NCBI GenBank assembly: GCA_002633025.1
Contig: NMRB01000093.1
Location: 622,058 to 686,057 of the forward strand
Direction of reading: 5' to 3'
DNA length: 64,000 nucleotides
Source of the DNA: Notospermus geniculatus
Taxonomy: Eukaryota > Nemertea > Pilidiophora > Heteronemertea > Lineidae
In this document: one piece after another, positions 12,069-24,893 of the stretch
Position numbering within the stretch: the stretch's first letter is position 1
Layout: the number at the start of each line of letters is the position of its first letter
Translations under genes and position numbers: made by a program
The notes under the pieces: model-generated
Database searches by the model: none
Seen by the model: only the letters and a program-made list of their open reading frames with translations
What the model was told of the DNA's origin: nothing

Positions 12069-13463
12069 GTAGATGGCCTGAGTTGCTTGAGATGGCCTAT
12101 GATGAGCACACGCGGCACACTTCATAAGACATGTAAGATTGGGACAAGAAAGTCATTAGATATCTCATCTCTGATCTCACATCTCTGATCTCATCAAAAC
12201 GTCATAAACATGGAATGAAGGACATTTTCAAAGTGCATAATCATAAACAAGTCATCTGACTAAAAATAATGTGACATAAATGAGCTATGTGTCAGAACAA
12301 TTTGGATTCTGATGACACCAAGGACTTCTGTAGTTACAGGGGCAAGTGATTTAAGAATGTAATGAGAATCATCAACATCCATGGTAACAACAGTAGGCCT
12401 ATATGACCCAAGAACTTTAACAAATACGACTGCAAGCAATGACCTGATATATAGCGTGCATCATGAAAATGACAAAGGTAAGAATAAAGAAGAGGCTAGA
12501 CAGATAATGATCAGGGTTTTAAAAAGTGGTCAACCACAGTTTCGTCTCACATTGAAGCAAAAACATAACAAAGGGGACCAGAGCCTTATTGTGCAAGCTA
12601 TTTTTCATCTGACAGAATGCTATTTGACAAGACCCCTGACAATGGCTGTGAACACAACAGTATCAGGAACAAACACAGCGGCATTCCACGATGAATATGA
12701 AACCGCTATAGGAACCCATAGGGATCACAATCCATATGATATATATGAGGCACATGATAAATTGTGTACTTTATGATATTTGTTACAAGTCATAATGGAA
12801 GACTTCAGAGGCTGAGATGACGCCCCAGCAATGGTTCAGGTATCCCAGATTGCTGGTGTGCCAAACATGACGATTTTCCATGGTTGGAGTCAGATAGATG
12901 ATACGGTAGGTAGGGTGGAAACTTACAGACAGCAAGGAGTGGCCACAAAAATGCTTCTCTGTCTGTGCAGACTTAGAGAATAGCAAAAGCACTTGTGGAC
13001 TTATGCTCAAACTGATGTGCACTAAACTAGCTTCAGTGTCCTTTCCTCCAATGCAGGCCAACCCTGGCCATCAAAGAAATTATTTATTGCTTTTATTGAA
13101 TGACTGCAAATTTTACAATCTACCAAACTTTTATTGGGTGTTTCAACTAATGATGCTACTTTGATCAAGATTTTACAAGTTTATAGCAATGTAATTAACA
13201 GAGCAGATTGCAGCTGGAGCCAGGAATGCACAATTTTGCTAATGGAGGCAGAAACAACATCAAAAGATAATCGACATAAAATTTAGTTACTGTAACTAAA
13301 TTTTGTCACATTTTCGCAACTTAAGATAGAGTAACATTATTTCGTAGTTCAATAAATTAACTTGCAAGCCATGTTATCAACTCAAGGGGAAAATTGTACT
13401 CTTCCATCTTATAGCACATGTCTTTTTTGTGATAGATGACACTCAGATCACACAACAATCATA
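12069..13463 (+). repeat. 1.4-kb tandem duplication, copy 2
   Basis: Near-identical to 10674-12063 and starting just after the single N at 12064. The corresponding frame is 12381-12776. After 13463 the two copies diverge completely: copy 1 runs into the N, copy 2 into unique sequence. Confidence 0.9.
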
Positions 13464-13586
13464 ATACAGTCTGTTTTCAAAGCAAACCTGAATATAGCAG
13501 TCAGAACAACCAAGTCCATTTCACTCAGTCATCGATGTCACTTGTCGGTGGCAGGCCTACATGTATAACCCAAAACTGGCTCCCAT

Positions 13587-13619
13587 CTTGGAGGAAGGAA
13601 TATTATTCCTTCCTCCAAG
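13587..13619. repeat. 33-bp perfect palindrome between short direct repeats
   Basis: 16-base arms (CTTGGAGGAAGGAATA and its reverse complement) around one central T. GCTCCCAT occurs immediately before (13579-13586) and at the right edge (13619-13626), as if a small hairpin had inserted with an 8-bp duplication or arisen by template switching. Confidence 0.8.
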
Positions 13620-13626
13620 CTCCCAT

Positions 13627-16600
13627 GTAGTTATCATGATGATCCAGTTTATTTCATAATCCTGAGACCCACCTCTTACTCGCAGTAAGGATTAAACCTG
13701 CATTGCTTGACAAATTGCATGCCCACAATGGATGCTTAGATGCTCTAAGACAAGCAAAAATTCATAGCATGCATAAGACATAATTCAACAAGGCAATCAG
13801 AGCAACCATTTTGGCGTTTGGTCCTCTTCCATTCCTCTTGACATAGAACATTTCACTTGAGCCCAGTGGTTGACTATTCTTCTCACAGCCGAGACTTCTG
13901 GAGTGGACCAAGGGCACCCAGAAACCACAATCAGCTTAGAAGAGCATTCAGAGCAGGCGATACGTTGCCAGAGGAGATGGAATGTGCCATAAACGGACCA
14001 TAAAATGCTTTCCAACGCAATTACTGTGCGTCTGTCAGAGGTAGATTCTGACAGCAGACAGGAGACCATGGTGAAGTGAGAATTAGCATGGACTGGGGAA
14101 CCTGTTTTTTATGGGTAGGGAACTCACAGTTGGACAGGTATAGGGAAGAGAAATGTGTGCATTCCAGGGCTGAAACTCTGGCTAGACAGCCAGAAATAGG
14201 CTACTGAGATCCATTATCCCACTCCAAACCCTCCATCAGCATGTCCCTGAAGGACCATACCCCACCTTTAAGGTGCCTTTGTCAAAATATAAATCTATCA
14301 TATTCAAGTCACCTTCTGAAAATGTCAATTTTCATCAAGTAAGAGTAAACCTTATCCCCAGAGGAAATGTCTTTTAATATATTTTGCCACTCCTGCCTGA
14401 GTTAATCAGAGAAGGTGATAGCCATGCTCGAGGACTTTCACACCCAATAACCATGGCTGACAACCTTATATTGCTCCTTCTTATAAGGCAGGCCTGACAC
14501 ACTGCCACAGTTGGATGGAGCAGTATCAACATGCTTCTGAAATGACTCAGCTGGCAGGTTGAAAAGAGATGGGCCTGCAGTCTATTCAGGGTATAAAAGT
14601 TAATGAAATATGATACTAAGTTGCATCAGGCCTGAAAGTCTTTGAAATCATGTCAAAATGCTTTAAGTCATCACTACATATACCTCAAAAAAATCTTCTC
14701 AACCATTCAAAAAGAATTGCCAATTTATAACTGTCTTACACAGAGGGACACTTTCATGGAAAGAGGAAGTTTCCTGTCATCCAATGAAATTGTTTCAGAA
14801 ATAATTCTCAGCTGTGGTGACTTAACTGCTACACAATTAGACTTAATTACGTTGAAAATTGTCACATCGCATTTTACGCAACGTGTTCCCTCCGTTGCTG
14901 CATTCGCCTCGAGCCATTGTCTAGGTGACTGGAGGAAGTAATGGGTCGAACGATCAATTCCCAACGCCTTTGTACATGATACAGAAATTTGATTAGGCAT
15001 AATTCAATAATATCAGTCAATTTTCAATGCCGTGGAAGAACGGCGTTTTGCTCTATTATAATCCACGCGGAGGCATTTTTACTCATCCAACGTTCAAGAT
15101 ATGCAATCCTATTACGTCACCAAGAAGATGGTGAAACTCAGATTGGATTTGCATCAAGATTTTCTAACCAGATATGATTTTCCTCCCAAGATACGATGTG
15201 TTCACCATTGAAAAACTCAGCTAGCATCACTTCTCTGATGGGATTCAATATTGTGTGCTATTTCTGGAGTTTGAATCCAATGAAAGCAACCCATGACAAA
15301 TATCTAGTTGGTAAACTATGTTCTAGAGAGGAACACTAAAAAAGGAACCCAACGCAGGTAAAAAAGAACATTTCTCTCACCTGTAACAAGAGAACATAGC
15401 AATAGCATCCAACAAAAATCCATCCAGGGTAATGGGCAAAAAATAACAACTGACAATGTAGTGTCTCAGAATTGCTTCCTCTTATCATTGGTAGCACCCT
15501 ATACTCCTGAGAGGGTAAGAATCACACATCGCATGCAATACGTCCCCCATGATACACTTATGTCAAAAATACTAACAGCTGTTAACAGATCACAAAGAAA
15601 ACTCTGTTGGCATATTTTTTGTTTGTCAGGAGTTTTTTTGTCTTAACAACAGTTGTTTGTGATTTCTTCTTTCGTTGCATGCAACAGAAATCATGTATTT
15701 GTCAAGGCTGAAGTACTTTAGGAATTGCTCTTGATGGAGGACATCTAGTTTAACAATGACATCTCTCCCACAATGACATCTCTTCCACAGAGTACTGCAT
15801 ACTACTCTATGAGTAAACAAATAGCGGATTGCTCACAGACCTAACAGCTTTGCTATCATGAGTAAACAAATCGTCATCTAACCATCAAATATGGCTAAGA
15901 GGTAACTTAATCGATGCTATGGTCATTTACCTGCTTTTAACACATTCAAACATACCGCATATTTCATGTCAACAAGGAAAATATTGATCATGGCATAATC
16001 ATTTGTGTAAAAAGTGGATAAAACAGTCATACCAACGACTTACCATTTGATATATCGATGTCATGCAAGAACTATGAGTGCACTGGTAGAGACAGAACCA
16101 AATGCATTATGGTGATGGAAAATGAGTCGGGATATTGACAGTTTGTGCCAAAAAGTAGGGTACATAATGTCCTGTGTAGTGCAATTTGCTGCAATGTTGA
16201 ATGCAATAATGTCAAAGGAAATATAGCTTAAAGTGACAGGAATGAAGAAGGCAATAAAAGAGGCCCAAACCACTTGAAGCAATGCACAATGTAAAACAAA
16301 TACCAGTTATCAGTTCAATCATAAATATTTCAGGTTCAATACAAGAGGCTGGATTTATTTTAAATTCAAGAGAGTCACAAGAGGAAGTGCACAACTAAAC
16401 AACACCAAGTCCAGCTGTAACGTCTTGTCATACTTGAAGCATCCGACCTATATGGTGACATCAACTAGCAATGGCATACTTGGTTGAAAATGACAAAACA
16501 CTGCGTTCAGAGATTGAAGGTTCTCTCCTGGATATCATAAATCTCCTTCACTTTGACTGCAGACCATTGCTTGGGCACTAACCCAGTAACTGCCCTCCTT

Positions 16601-19407
16601 TGTGTACCTACAAATACGTAAAAGGTACAGCAATGCCTGAGGGAATGCCACTGTAACGTGTTGATACCATGGAGAGGTATGTAATCAGTAGGAGACAAGA
16701 TGTTACCATTGGTCCCGTGCCATGATCGATAGTGAGAACATTGACCCTACTGGCTACCAATGGTCTCACCAATAGTGAGAACTCAAGCTGAAGTGGAAAA
16801 GCCATGGGAAGATAGTGCATCTGATAGTACATGGGAAAATATAAACATCAGATTGGTGTGGACAAGTCATCCACTGCATGATCATCAGAAATAACCAAGT
16901 GTCTGACCCATCTTGGCATACCAAATGGTGACAAAGAAAGAAAAGTAGTCTCCCCAACTGTCACTGGACTGGTGTGACCAAATCATTTTAGCAGTAATAC
17001 ACAAAGCACACAGCCCGACACTTTCTGTTAGCCAATATAATGGACCAACAGATAGCCTGACCATTTCTCTATACGTCTGTGACATGTCTCTCAAAATGAT
17101 TTGCGTCGTTGGGAATGATACATGACATTCTGCTCCCATGGTATATTTCTCAACAGCCCGATGACAAGATCCGATTTGTTAACCTGAGAAAACTGGTCAG
17201 AATCTCTTGTAGAACATGAGACCAGATAGACCATTGGCCAACCTGACTTTACCAATGACATATGGAACTATTGAAAAAGGTTGCTGATGACACTGGTAGC
17301 ATCTATTTCAAAGACTTGTAGTGTAGTCTGGGAAAAGCAGGAAAACTTTCGCCTGATTTTGGTAACCCTTTCTCCATATCCACAGTCTTGAGGTTGATCT
17401 ATTCAGTGGAGGTCTCAACAAAATGCTGTCAGATACAAGGCAATTACAGTGTATTAGCATATTCATTAATGAGGCACAAGAACTCTCTCTAATTTTGTGT
17501 TCCCTCCGAAGACATCCATGCTTTTTGAGAAATCCATATCCGATTACACGTCCCTGTGAAAGAAATGACACTTCTGCCGAATGTATGTGATCATTATCTC
17601 AGCCTAACAGGGTGATTACCATCAAATCCGATCATCTTTGCTTCGGGCAATATCGAAGTATGATAACTTCAATGAATATTGAGATTGGAATGAAGTCAAG
17701 ATCATTCTCTTGGGATTTCCTGAATCTCAGATATTCACAAATTGGAATTTCATAATCAGACATATGATGGGCGACACGGCATGATTCCCCATTTGTCTTT
17801 TCAAGAAGGTAAAGGACTCTTTTGTAGGCCTTCCAAGAGGGAAGAGATAACCTCTGCATTTCTTCGTCAAGAAAGAAAAAGAACCTCTGCTATGCCTGAT
17901 GAAGTATGTTACAAGGAAAGATTTCACTTACAGCAGTCACAACTTCCAAAGATAATGCACAAAGATATACAATCATATCCCAGGTGCCAGGTCCTTCTAA
18001 GGTGACATATTGATATACCACTTCTCAGTCATATGTTTCTCCTTGATCCAACTGATAACAGCATATACAGAGGAGATACGTAAGGAATTACTGATAGTTG
18101 TAATAACCTCCTTGATGATTCACTCACTTAGGGTTTTCTTTGGGCAAAGAACGTAATACTTGTGATGACTGGCAAATGCGTTTGAAATTGATGTGTTTGG
18201 CTTCTTGGCAAAGAGAACAGATTAGATTTCAGTCTTGAAGGCTATCTTAGGGAGGCAGGCAGAGGTAATTTGGTTGCCTTTTAGAATCAGAGACATACAT
18301 GCTCAGGCATGAGAAAAAAAGAAGTGAAGAAGACTGAGTAACAAGATTGCTTGCATTGGAGCAGATGCCTTTATTCTGCTGAAACGTACGGAGGGGTTTT
18401 CAGTTCTGAAAATACATCTGAAATTAGATTCTGTCAGACATATTTGATAGTTTGAATAGCAATATGTTGGAGCAGGCAACCTATAAATGTGATTAAGATT
18501 TGATGTCAGATGCAATTTAGGAGAAATATGTGGATCTTCGCAAAAGGACAAAAGCATTAATTGGGTAGCCCAGCATGTACAGTTCCTTGCTTTATTTCAA
18601 ATTCAGTGAGAAAAAATTGTCAACTGATGTCTTATAAACCAAACTTCACTGGTTCAAAGAGAGAATTGATTGCCTCAGATGTCAAAGTGGAATAATCCAA
18701 GCACGACAAATAAACCTATAGTCTGCTCAGAAAAACCTTCAAGAATATCAAATATTGAATCTGAAGTCAAATATGTTTTCAAGTGGATAAGGTATAAGGA
18801 GTCTGGTTTCATTTAGATTATATTATCAAAGACATTCTTATGAGGTTCTGCTGCTTGAATTTGAAAGTAAGAAACATGGATGCACAAATGCAAGTCTTGA
18901 AGACGCTGAAGTCATTTTGAAAAATGTGCAATGGCATGAATAATAGAATAAAGCAGCTGGTGAAGCCGAAACTGCAATGATTTTGTGAAAAATGTTCTCC
19001 CACAATGGCATGAATAATGCCACTGACTGATGATGTCTTGTAGCAGAATCCATGATTTGACCGAGCGGCGGATATCAGTAAGCTGCACACCACAATCCTT
19101 AATAGCCCACTTAAGACTAACGCTTGACAACAGAGTCAACTCAAGGAGCATTTCAGCTCTAAACGCCACCCAATGTGCCTCCTCGTGTTTGCTCAGCAAA
19201 GCTCAAGATTGCAACCTAACCCTAATTTCCTCTTCGTAGACATATCGATATTCGCAACAACCAGTTAAGACCACAGCTCTGAATGCCTGTTTTGTTTGAG
19301 GTGGCGGCCATTAGGGATCTTGTGAAGAAGACAAGTAGATGGTAACGAGGTGTTTCCTTGAAGATGCCAATCTCGAGTCCATGCGGTACAAATGAGGCGT
19401 GTTGAGG
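13627..19407. other. long stretch without a supportable gene
   Basis: Several minus-strand frames of 60-90 codons cluster at 16060-17860 without conserved motifs. A 39-bp minus micro-exon candidate (16044-16082) has a strong acceptor (GTTCTGTCTCTACCAG) and donor (ATG|GTAAGT) but encodes only 13 residues. Probably intron or intergenic DNA. Confidence 0.35.
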
Positions 19408-19620
19408 CAGTCAGTTGGGTCCTCTAGGAAGAGGCTGCAGTCAGTTGGGTCCTCTAGGAAGACGCTCATCAGTTGGGTCCTCTAGGAAGAGACTGCAGTC
19501 AGTTGGGTCCTCTAGAAAGAGGCTGCAGTCAGTTGGGTCCTCTTGGAAGAGGCTGCAGTCAGTTGGGTCCTCTAGGAAGAGGCTGCAGTCAGTTGGGTCC
19601 TCTAGGAAGAGGCTGCAGTC
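19408..19620 (+). repeat. 30-bp minisatellite, seven copies plus a partial
   Basis: The unit is CAGTCAGTTGGGTCCTCTAG followed by GAAGAGGCTG, 30 bp, with full copies at 19408-19615. One copy lost a base (19467-19495) and a few carry substitutions. The array is cut off by the N at 19621, so true copy number is unknown. Frames of 81 and 99 codons running through it are products of the repeat period, not genes. Confidence 0.92.
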
Positions 19621-19621
19621 N

Positions 19622-19970
19622 GTACAGGAGAATGGAACCCGATGTACAGCTAACTTTTAAACGGTGGGATTTACATCCCATAAATGTATTACCAACAGAT
19701 AGAAACATGGTGCCTCAGAAGCAGACAAGCATGTTTTTAATTGTTTTCAGTAGTTATGTAATAGCGAAATGACTTTTTCATGTAAATTAACACAAAATTG
19801 GTGAAAATACATAAAAATGCCGTTTCCAATTACATAACTACGTAAAAACTACCAAAAACTTGCTTATTTGGTTACGACGCCCCAGGTTTCTATCTCTTGA
19901 TAATACATTTATGGGGTGTAAATCCCACCGTTTAAAAGTTAGCTGTACATCGGGTTCCATTCTCCTGTAC
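19622..19970. mobile_element. 349-bp foldback hairpin element
   Basis: The outer 70 bp on each side (19622-19691, 19901-19970) are near-perfect inverted copies starting GTACAGGAGAATGGAACCCG. Pairing continues with more mismatches to about 19762 and 19830, leaving a loop of roughly 65 bp. The left flank is an N, so a target duplication cannot be tested. Non-coding. Confidence 0.75.
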
Positions 19971-22900
19971 AAAGCTCAGTCGTTGCGTCAGCTGACGTCC
20001 AATGATAAAGTCAGTTCCAAAAATTCAAACGGGATTTTCTCAAAACGCTCAAGGGTGCCAGAGTGGCACCCTGTGGATTCTGAATCTATGTCATTTGGAG
20101 ATATAAAAAATGCAAAAAAATTGCTGTTATACAAAAAGTACCACTTCTCAGAAAATCGGGGTTTTGCGTCCGGACTAGTTGGGTCATCTAAGAATAAGAT
20201 TGAAAATCGTCCAGGCAAGTTTTTTTGCCCACATTGAGACTTCACCGAATTCTCACATCAGATGCCTTCACGCAGTCCAGTTGAACTGCTCTCCAATAGG
20301 TTTCTTTCAAATCAGCTTATGGTATACTTTCTATTCACCCGCCATTACCAAAGTAAACATCTTGTACATGTATATCATTCCATTATTCCTGCAGCATAAT
20401 GACAATCCCTTTACCCCTCACAAGAGCACCATCCAGACATGCCGACTACGTCAGACATCTACCCGGCATCCCAATATACAAAATTACAATAGTACAACCA
20501 TTTCCTTATGCTATACTTGTGATTGAAACAACATAGCAGGGAACTGTCTGGGTCTTTTTTCTGAAGGCTTAGTGACAGCTGGCATTTTAGCAGGTGACGT
20601 GCTAATGGCGTGGGGAAGAAAGCCATTCTGATATGATTGTTTATTGACAGGGTGAAGAAACAAGAGACTCGTGAGGCGGCATTCGTTTGTTGAAGAAGCA
20701 GACACACAAACATGCAGACAGAGCTGAATCAAACGAAGAAAGGCAGGCGTCGTTGTTGAACACTCATTTTTCTCAATCAGATCGAGTTGTCTGAATTTCT
20801 TCCATCGAACGCTTTGATTTTTCATTAAACTCACGACGCTACATTAAGCAATGTTCATAGCTTGGAGTGATTCCGTCTGTATCAGGTCATTCAGTTCGAA
20901 CAGGAACCTGCGGTGCTGAAGTGAAACTTCTTACAAGTAAAACCAATAATCCCTCTGAGCAAACTGTTATGGATGAAATTAATGAATTCTACTGCGCTCC
21001 AACAACCCTCTTCACACAAATGAAAAGCAAAGGCTGGTTCAAAATTTTAAGTCGTGATGTGCTGCGCTTTTGCAATGCATTATGACATTTCATGCTGATG
21101 ACATTTCTTTCCAGACGTTGTGTCTACCTGATCATTGTTGTGAAAATTAATAGTATGACAGTCTCCTTGAACCATTCCCTAAGCATCTCAGGCTATTCTA
21201 TTGTGACATTAGAAAACTGGTAAGACATTCTAATACTTTGAATAAGACTGATCACTCCTTAGAGATTGATGAAAAGGGAGATGCCTAATTGGTATAACGG
21301 CAGTCACATGCCTTCTCTGAATTCCAGTACACCAACTACTTTTGTAATGTGCTCATCCTCTCACAATATCTTGTGGCTGGTAGCTCATTCCAAAGAATAG
21401 CAATAACTCCATCTGCTTAGTCAGCAAACGATATTGCCCATGGACCAAGGACAAATAACATAAAAGAAATATGTTCCGATTTTTGTAATCACAGTAACAG
21501 AAATCGCCAAATATTAATGGCTTGTTGGTCGTGTTCCGACAGTAGAAAAAGAACAAGCATCAATATGGGGAGAGTTGAACAGATTGTCAATAAGCCAGAC
21601 GGCTGAGCTGTTGGAAGGCAGCAGACGTTTCTGATCATGAAGTAAACAGCAATAACGCTTGGTGTTCATAACGGCGTGATGTATCATGCCCTCAGCCCGT
21701 TTTCCTAACAAAAGATCTTGTGTCAATTTCACAAAACTTGGTGAATCATAATGTTTTTGTCCATGATAAAAGCCTGTATTGTCATTCTGGCATTCAACTT
21801 AATGGAGCTCGGGATACAGCTCTTCTCACTAAGATGCTTGAGGGTTGTTTTTACTTGCTTCATGAAACTCACAAGGATTAGATTTCATTGGTAATCTTTA
21901 ACTTGCTGTGGGTGCTATGAAAAATATCTTTCATTACCACCTTGCCCTTTTGGTGGCAATATATTGCATTATATTTTTTTTTTATCCAAGGGCACATGGT
22001 TACATAGCCTTAATGCTTTACTTCACAATTAGAGGGTAAACCTAAGGGAAAGAGTCAATATACATAGAGGTTTAGAGGTGGAATTCTCTGCCAGTAGATG
22101 AATAAAGGAATGGGAAGAAAAGAAAGCTATATAAAGGGATGGTGACACAAGAAAAATGCTAATGGATATACCAAACTAGTTGGTACATGTAAGCGTTGAA
22201 TCAGGGCCTCAATCGGCGATCATCACTCCAATGCCATACATTGCAACCTTCACCAGGGGTGCTTACTTTGCTAGTTCATTAGAAAATATCAAGATAGGGA
22301 CTCACATTGCATTTTTCAGTGCATTGTTAGGCTATACAGTACCCTCCTCCACAGACCTTGCTTTTTCACACAGCATAGGAGGCACCAATCAGGGTGTTAG
22401 GTGTCACATTTATTTCCTTCTACGATCACTAATTAGCAAAATAATTGGGTACTGCTTCTTATTTTTACACACCCTGGTCAAAATTAGCTGTTATATGAGA
22501 ATGATATAGGTCAAGGTGGGTTTTTATACAAGTCATTAACAAACAGCCAGCAATACGAGAAGAGAAATATCAGTCATTTTCAACCATAGCAACCAAAAGG
22601 TTAGGCAAGTGGCGTGCTAGTTGCTCTTAGGGCTAGAAGCTGTGGATTTCTTCTTGAATCTTTCTTTATTGAATATTCTATTGCAAACAATGTTGTGAAC
22701 GCTAGAACAACTAAATCTCATGGCAGTTTTCATGGTAACCAACCTTCAGCCCAACTCATCGTGTGAATGAAACCCCATTGATTCTCTAGGACTCTTAGCA
22801 TTCATCATATCAACTTGAGCACGATAGGCCATGCCACAAGCAATCAAAATGCTCCCTCATGGCAGGAGTTCCTCCAGGTCATACCCCATTTAAAAGGCAA

Positions 22901-22990
22901 ATGCAAATATATCACAAAGATGTCCACACCAGATCTTATCAACAGTGTTATCTCATTGACTGATCCATTTATCAGCCCCAAAGGACCCTT
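19971..22990. other. no gene seen
   Basis: Frames up to 125 codons around 19860-20840 have no splice support. The frame at 20867-21085 reads fairly protein-like (NEFYCAPTTLFTQMKSKGWF) but lacks flanking signals or a family match. Confidence 0.35.
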
Positions 22991-23784
22991 GACAAATTTA
23001 TCATATCAACTTGACCACCAGCAGCCAGGAGCAATTGTATGTCAGCCACAGCAGCACTTAGTTTCGGCAATGGATAGTGAAAATTTGACTAAAAGATGAC
23101 ACCTCTACCAATTTTAGTATAAGGGTGAGGCAGCATTAGATCACTTTTGCACCTGTCCATCCATAATTCCATCAGTTCTGAACTATTTTATCCTGAGAAG
23201 CAGCAGTTCAATTGGGCATCTCAACATTTTTGAAGCAGATCTTCAAGAGCTTGAATTCTGATTTCAATCTCCAAACCTGAGTCCAAACAATTCAATCTTC
23301 AAGCAAGTATGCCCCCAATCCTCGAACTTCAAGCTTAAACCTCCCAGCTCGAATACGAACTTCAATCTTCAAGCTTGATCTTATGACTTCAAGCTTGTGA
23401 ACCAGACATATGCCGCCAGATGGAAAATGGCCACATCGAGCAGAATCAGTATATCAAGCTTAGATTGAAGTCCAGTTTCAAGCTTGAGGAATGGATGAGC
23501 CTCCTGGGCGTTTGTAGATATGATTTGAATTACAAGAAATGACTGATAAAATAGAGAGGAAATTACATTTGTACCATATGAAGTATAAACTGCTTGACGT
23601 ATAATCTGGCCTCCAATAATCTCCAGACAGAGACAATGTCATTGCTTCTGACTACTTCAATACAAGACTGAAGACAGCATCTGGACACGAGCTTCGTCCA
23701 GTATTGATCAGTCCTATGCCCTCGGAGCAAACATAGGTTGCAGCCATTAGCAACTAATGTCAGCCTCACAGGCTCTAGGCTACA
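22991..23784 (+). repeat. tandem duplication, copy A (794 bp)
   Basis: Starts GACAAATTTATCATATCAAC and ends AGGCTCTAGGCTACA; the next base begins copy B. Its middle (23240-23490) is dense in TCAAGCTT-type motifs in both orientations, giving local dyad symmetry. No credible coding frame. Confidence 0.9.
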
Positions 23785-24893
23785 GACAAATTTATCATAT
23801 CAACTTGACCACCAGCAGCCAGGAGCAATTGTATGTCAGCCACAGCAGCACTTAGTTTCGGCAATGGATAGTGAAAGTTTGACTAAAAGATGACACCTCT
23901 ACCAATTTTAGTATAAGGGTGAGGCAGCATTAGATCACTTTTGCACCTGTCCATCCATAACTCCATCAGTTCTGAACTATTTTATCCTGAGAAGCAGCAG
24001 TTCAATTGGGCATCTCAACATTTTTGAAGCAGATTGTTCTATTAGTTGTCTGACATGAAAACACATTGGATTTGATATGTACGAAAGTCCAAAAGGCTCA
24101 GTCTCCGATCTTCAAGAGCTTGAATCCCCAGATTTCAATCTCCAAACCTGAGTCCAAAACAATTCAATCTTCAAGCAAGTATGCCCCGAATCTGTGGACT
24201 TCAAGCTTAAACCTCCCAGCTCGAATACGAACTTCAATCTTCAAGCTTGATCTTATGACTTCAAGCTTGTGAACCCCAGACATATGCCGCCAGATGGAAA
24301 ATGGCTACATCCAGCAGAATCAGTATATCAAGCTTAGATTGAAGTCCAGTTTCAAGCTTGAGGAATGGATGAGCCTCCTGGGCGTTTGTAGATATGATTT
24401 GAATTACATGTACTAGAAATGACTGATGAAATAGAGAGGAAATTACATTTTTACCATGAAGTAAAGTCTGGCAACATCTATCTTCGACCTAATGGAATGC
24501 GGAAGTCATGTAATGTGACAGAGATTTGCGGTTTATAATCATGCCTGTCGATCACTTGTGGTCGTTCCCCGATTGTCCGCGTTGTCCACCGGTCATTCAA
24601 TAGCCGCGTGTGATTAAAGATCCGTGGAAAATCCATCGATCAATTTCCTAGCTTCCGCATTCCATTAGGTCAAAGATAGATGTTGCCAGACTTTACTGAA
24701 CTGCTGGACGTATAATCTGGCCTCCAATAATCCAGACAGAGACAATGTCATTGCTTCTGACTTCTTCAATACAAGACTGAAGACAGCATCTGGACACGAA
24801 CTTCGTCCAGTATTGATCAGTCCTATGCCCTCGGAGCAAACATAGGTTGCAGCCATTAGCAACTAATGTCAGCCTCACAGGCTCTAGGCTACA
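23785..24893 (+). repeat. tandem duplication, copy B (1109 bp)
   Basis: Repeats copy A with scattered substitutions and two large differences: an extra 75 bp at 24035-24109 bounded by GAT, and a 230-bp MITE at 24464-24693. Copy A lacks both. Confidence 0.9.
24464..24693. mobile_element. 230-bp MITE with TA duplication
   Basis: Ends AAGTCTGGCAACATCTATCT and its mirror, with about 40 bp of inverted repeat differing at one site, reaching CTAATGGAATGCGGAAG. TA flanks both sides (24462-24463, 24694-24695). Copy A of the duplication shows an approximate empty site (GAAGTATAAACTGC near 23580), which supports these boundaries directly. Confidence 0.85.

Noticed and set aside
19415-19772. Repetitive frames of 81 and 99 codons
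   Set aside because: They arise because the 30-bp unit is a multiple of three and lacks stops; they cross an N.
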